A stretch of DNA of 6,659 nucleotides from Planctomycetia bacterium. Its GTDB lineage: Bacteria > Planctomycetota > Planctomycetia > Pirellulales > UBA1268. The translations under genes and the position numbers were made by a program. Where the stretch lies: positions 1-6,659 of the forward strand of contig RFPF01000171.1 in the NCBI GenBank assembly GCA_009926295.1, read 5' to 3'. Numbering within the stretch: the first letter of the stretch is position 1; each line of letters starts with the position of its first letter. Under the pieces are notes generated by a model that made no database searches, had not been told where the DNA came from, and worked only from the letters and a program-made list of their open reading frames with translations. Positions 5,725 through 6,659 of the stretch are shown here, one piece after another.

Positions 5725-6659
5725 CGAAGCGACTGCTGCCGCACATGAAGGGCTTCCGCGGGGCGTCTTCCGCGGCCATGCCGCTGGTCCCGGGCACACC
5801 CCTGCTGGATGTCGACCGGCTGACGGTGCGCTTCGGCGGGCTCGTCGCGGTGTCGGACGTGAGCCTCGACGTGCCCGAAGGCACGATCGTGTCGCTCATC
5901 GGCCCCAACGGCGCCGGCAAGACGACTGCCTTCAACACCATCAGCGGCATCTATGCTCCGACGAGCGGCACGGTGCGCCTCCACGGCCGGCGGCTCGAGC
6001 GCTCGTTCACGGCGGGCACGTTCGCCGGGGCGATGGCGATCGGGCTGCTCACGGGCCTGCTCTGCGCCGTCGCTGCCGTGGACGTCGACCGGCTCTGGCT
6101 CGCCGTCGTGAAGCGGGGCATGATCACCGGAGACCCGTTCAGCGTGGCCGGAGCCCTCGACCGGCTGCGTGGCTACTTTCGGGCCGAGCTCGCCCTCGAC
6201 CAGATGGCGGGGAAGTGGCGCGTGGTGAGCGCCGACGGCAGCGACGTGCTCGCGATCCGGCGGGACTTCGCCGAGGCGCAGGCGCTCCGCGACCGGCTCC
6301 AGGCGGCCGTCACCGCCCGGCGGGCCGGCCCCGGCACGGTGCCCGACGCGAGCGATCTCTCGAGGCCGGAGGAGCCGGCCGTCGCGGTCCCGGAACTGCC
6401 GCCGCTGAAGGAGCAGGTGCTCGACCGGCTCGCCGCCGGCAAGTGGCGGGTCAGGCTTCGCGGCTGGCTGGGGCTCCTCGCCGGCTGGGCGCTGGGAGCG
6501 GCCGGGACGCTCGCCGTGTGGCAGAGGGGCCGCCGGTCGCCGCACGTCGTGGCGCAGTGCGGCATCTCGCGGACGTTCCAGAACATCCGCCTGTTCTCCA
6601 ACATGACGGTGCTCGAAAACGTGCTCGTGGGCCTCGATCGCACGATCCCGGGCGGCGTG
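5721..6659 (+). CDS. livG: LivG-type ABC transporter ATP-binding subunit with a large two-transmembrane insertion (partial, runs off the right edge)
   Basis: First 313 residues of an ATPase that would power LivHM. After a 27-residue extension the LivG core begins at LLDVDRLTVRFGGLVAV (28-44), with Walker A GPNGAGKTT (61-69) and the strand TSGTVRLHGRRLE (81-93). The core then stops and about 178 foreign residues follow. These comprise a hydrophobic segment at 97-120, a soluble stretch at about 121-247 and a second hydrophobic segment at 248-267 followed by arginines. The core resumes with SPHVVAQCGISRTFQNIRLF (273-292), where Q287 is the Q-loop glutamine, and MTVLENVLVG (295-304). The distance from Walker A lysine K67 to Q287 is 220 residues, against about 43 in E. 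coli LivG. The frame is open throughout with uniform GC-rich codon use, so a frameshift or decayed gene is unlikely. The signature motif, Walker B and H-loop would lie beyond the window. ATPase identity is nearly certain. What the insertion does is unknown. Confidence 0.92.
   Translation, partial: MTKRLLPHMKGFRGASSAAMPLVPGTPLLDVDRLTVRFGGLVAVSDVSLDVPEGTIVSLIGPNGAGKTTAFNTISGIYAPTSGTVRLHGRRLERSFTAGTFAGAMAIGLLTGLLCAVAAVDVDRLWLAVVKRGMITGDPFSVAGALDRLRGYFRAELALDQMAGKWRVVSADGSDVLAIRRDFAEAQALRDRLQAAVTARRAGPGTVPDASDLSRPEEPAVAVPELPPLKEQVLDRLAAGKWRVRLRGWLGLLAGWALGAAGTLAVWQRGRRSPHVVAQCGISRTFQNIRLFSNMTVLENVLVGLDRTIPGGV
6003..6536 (+). other. Region encoding the membrane-spanning insertion within LivG
   Basis: Codons for about residues 95-272 interrupt the LivG fold in the loop between the antiparallel beta region and the Q-loop helix. 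Hydrophobic segments are encoded at 6009-6080 and 6462-6521. Basic residues at the outer ends (RRLER before the first, QRGRR after the second) predict both ends cytoplasmic and the central ~127 residues outside. The central part includes WRVVSADGSDVLAIRRDF then AEAQALRDRLQAA (about 166-196), which reads like a small strand-strand-helix module. A proline-rich linker (204-228) follows, then a second GKWRV. No known domain was recognised. The borders are estimated from where LivG similarity stops and resumes. Confidence 0.8.

Noticed and set aside
5658..6545. A 295-codon - strand open frame opposite livG and its insertion
   Set aside because: It is considered because it could offer another reading of the insertion region. 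Its product is low-complexity Arg/Pro/Ala/His sequence with no motif. The + strand frame continues LivG on both sides, so the + strand is the coding one.
5994..6551. The LivG interruption as an insertion sequence, intein or frameshift
   Set aside because: No inverted repeats, target duplication, transposase or intein motifs are visible. The frame is unbroken for all 313 codons with codon use like its neighbours. The hydrophobic segments argue for a functional protein domain.

Overview
This is a GC-rich bacterial window with very high G/C at third codon positions. It carries one 23S rRNA modification gene followed by most of a Liv-type (branched-chain amino acid / HAAT family) ABC transporter operon. 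Every supported gene is on the + strand. No RNA gene, CRISPR array, insertion sequence or phage gene is visible. The taxonomy cannot be fixed from the sequence alone. The high GC, a fused RlmKL, apparently leaderless first genes and an unusual LivG would fit an environmental Gram-negative lineage such as Planctomycetota, but that is a low-confidence inference.

Layout: 1-66 holds the last codons of an unidentified upstream gene. 67-148 is a short intergenic region with a direct repeat and a candidate promoter. 149-2404 encodes a fused bifunctional 23S rRNA methyltransferase (RlmKL: THUMP, then the RlmL-type m2G domain, then the RlmK-type m7G domain). 2405-2446 holds a good sigma-70-like promoter placed almost on the start codon of the next gene. 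2447-3673 encodes a lipoprotein substrate-binding protein (LivK type). 3674-3736 contains a strong GC hairpin without a U tract. 3737-4672 encodes LivH (TTG start), 4672-5724 LivM and 5721-6659 the N-terminal part of LivG. The last three genes overlap at TGATG and ATGA junctions, so they are translationally coupled. A livF gene is expected just beyond the right edge.

Working together: the lipid-anchored LivK captures an amino-acid-like ligand outside the cytoplasmic membrane. LivH and LivM form the membrane channel. LivG, with the expected LivF, hydrolyses ATP to power uptake. RlmKL is a separate housekeeping function in ribosome maturation.

The most unusual element is LivG. Between its Walker A region and its Q-loop, where typical LivG proteins have only about 43 residues, this protein has about 220. 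The extra ~178 residues contain two hydrophobic segments that look transmembrane and flank a ~127-residue soluble stretch. The reading frame stays open and the conserved LivG sequence resumes exactly afterwards. This suggests a nucleotide-binding subunit that is itself membrane-anchored and carries an extracytoplasmic domain, which is not the normal architecture of ABC importers.
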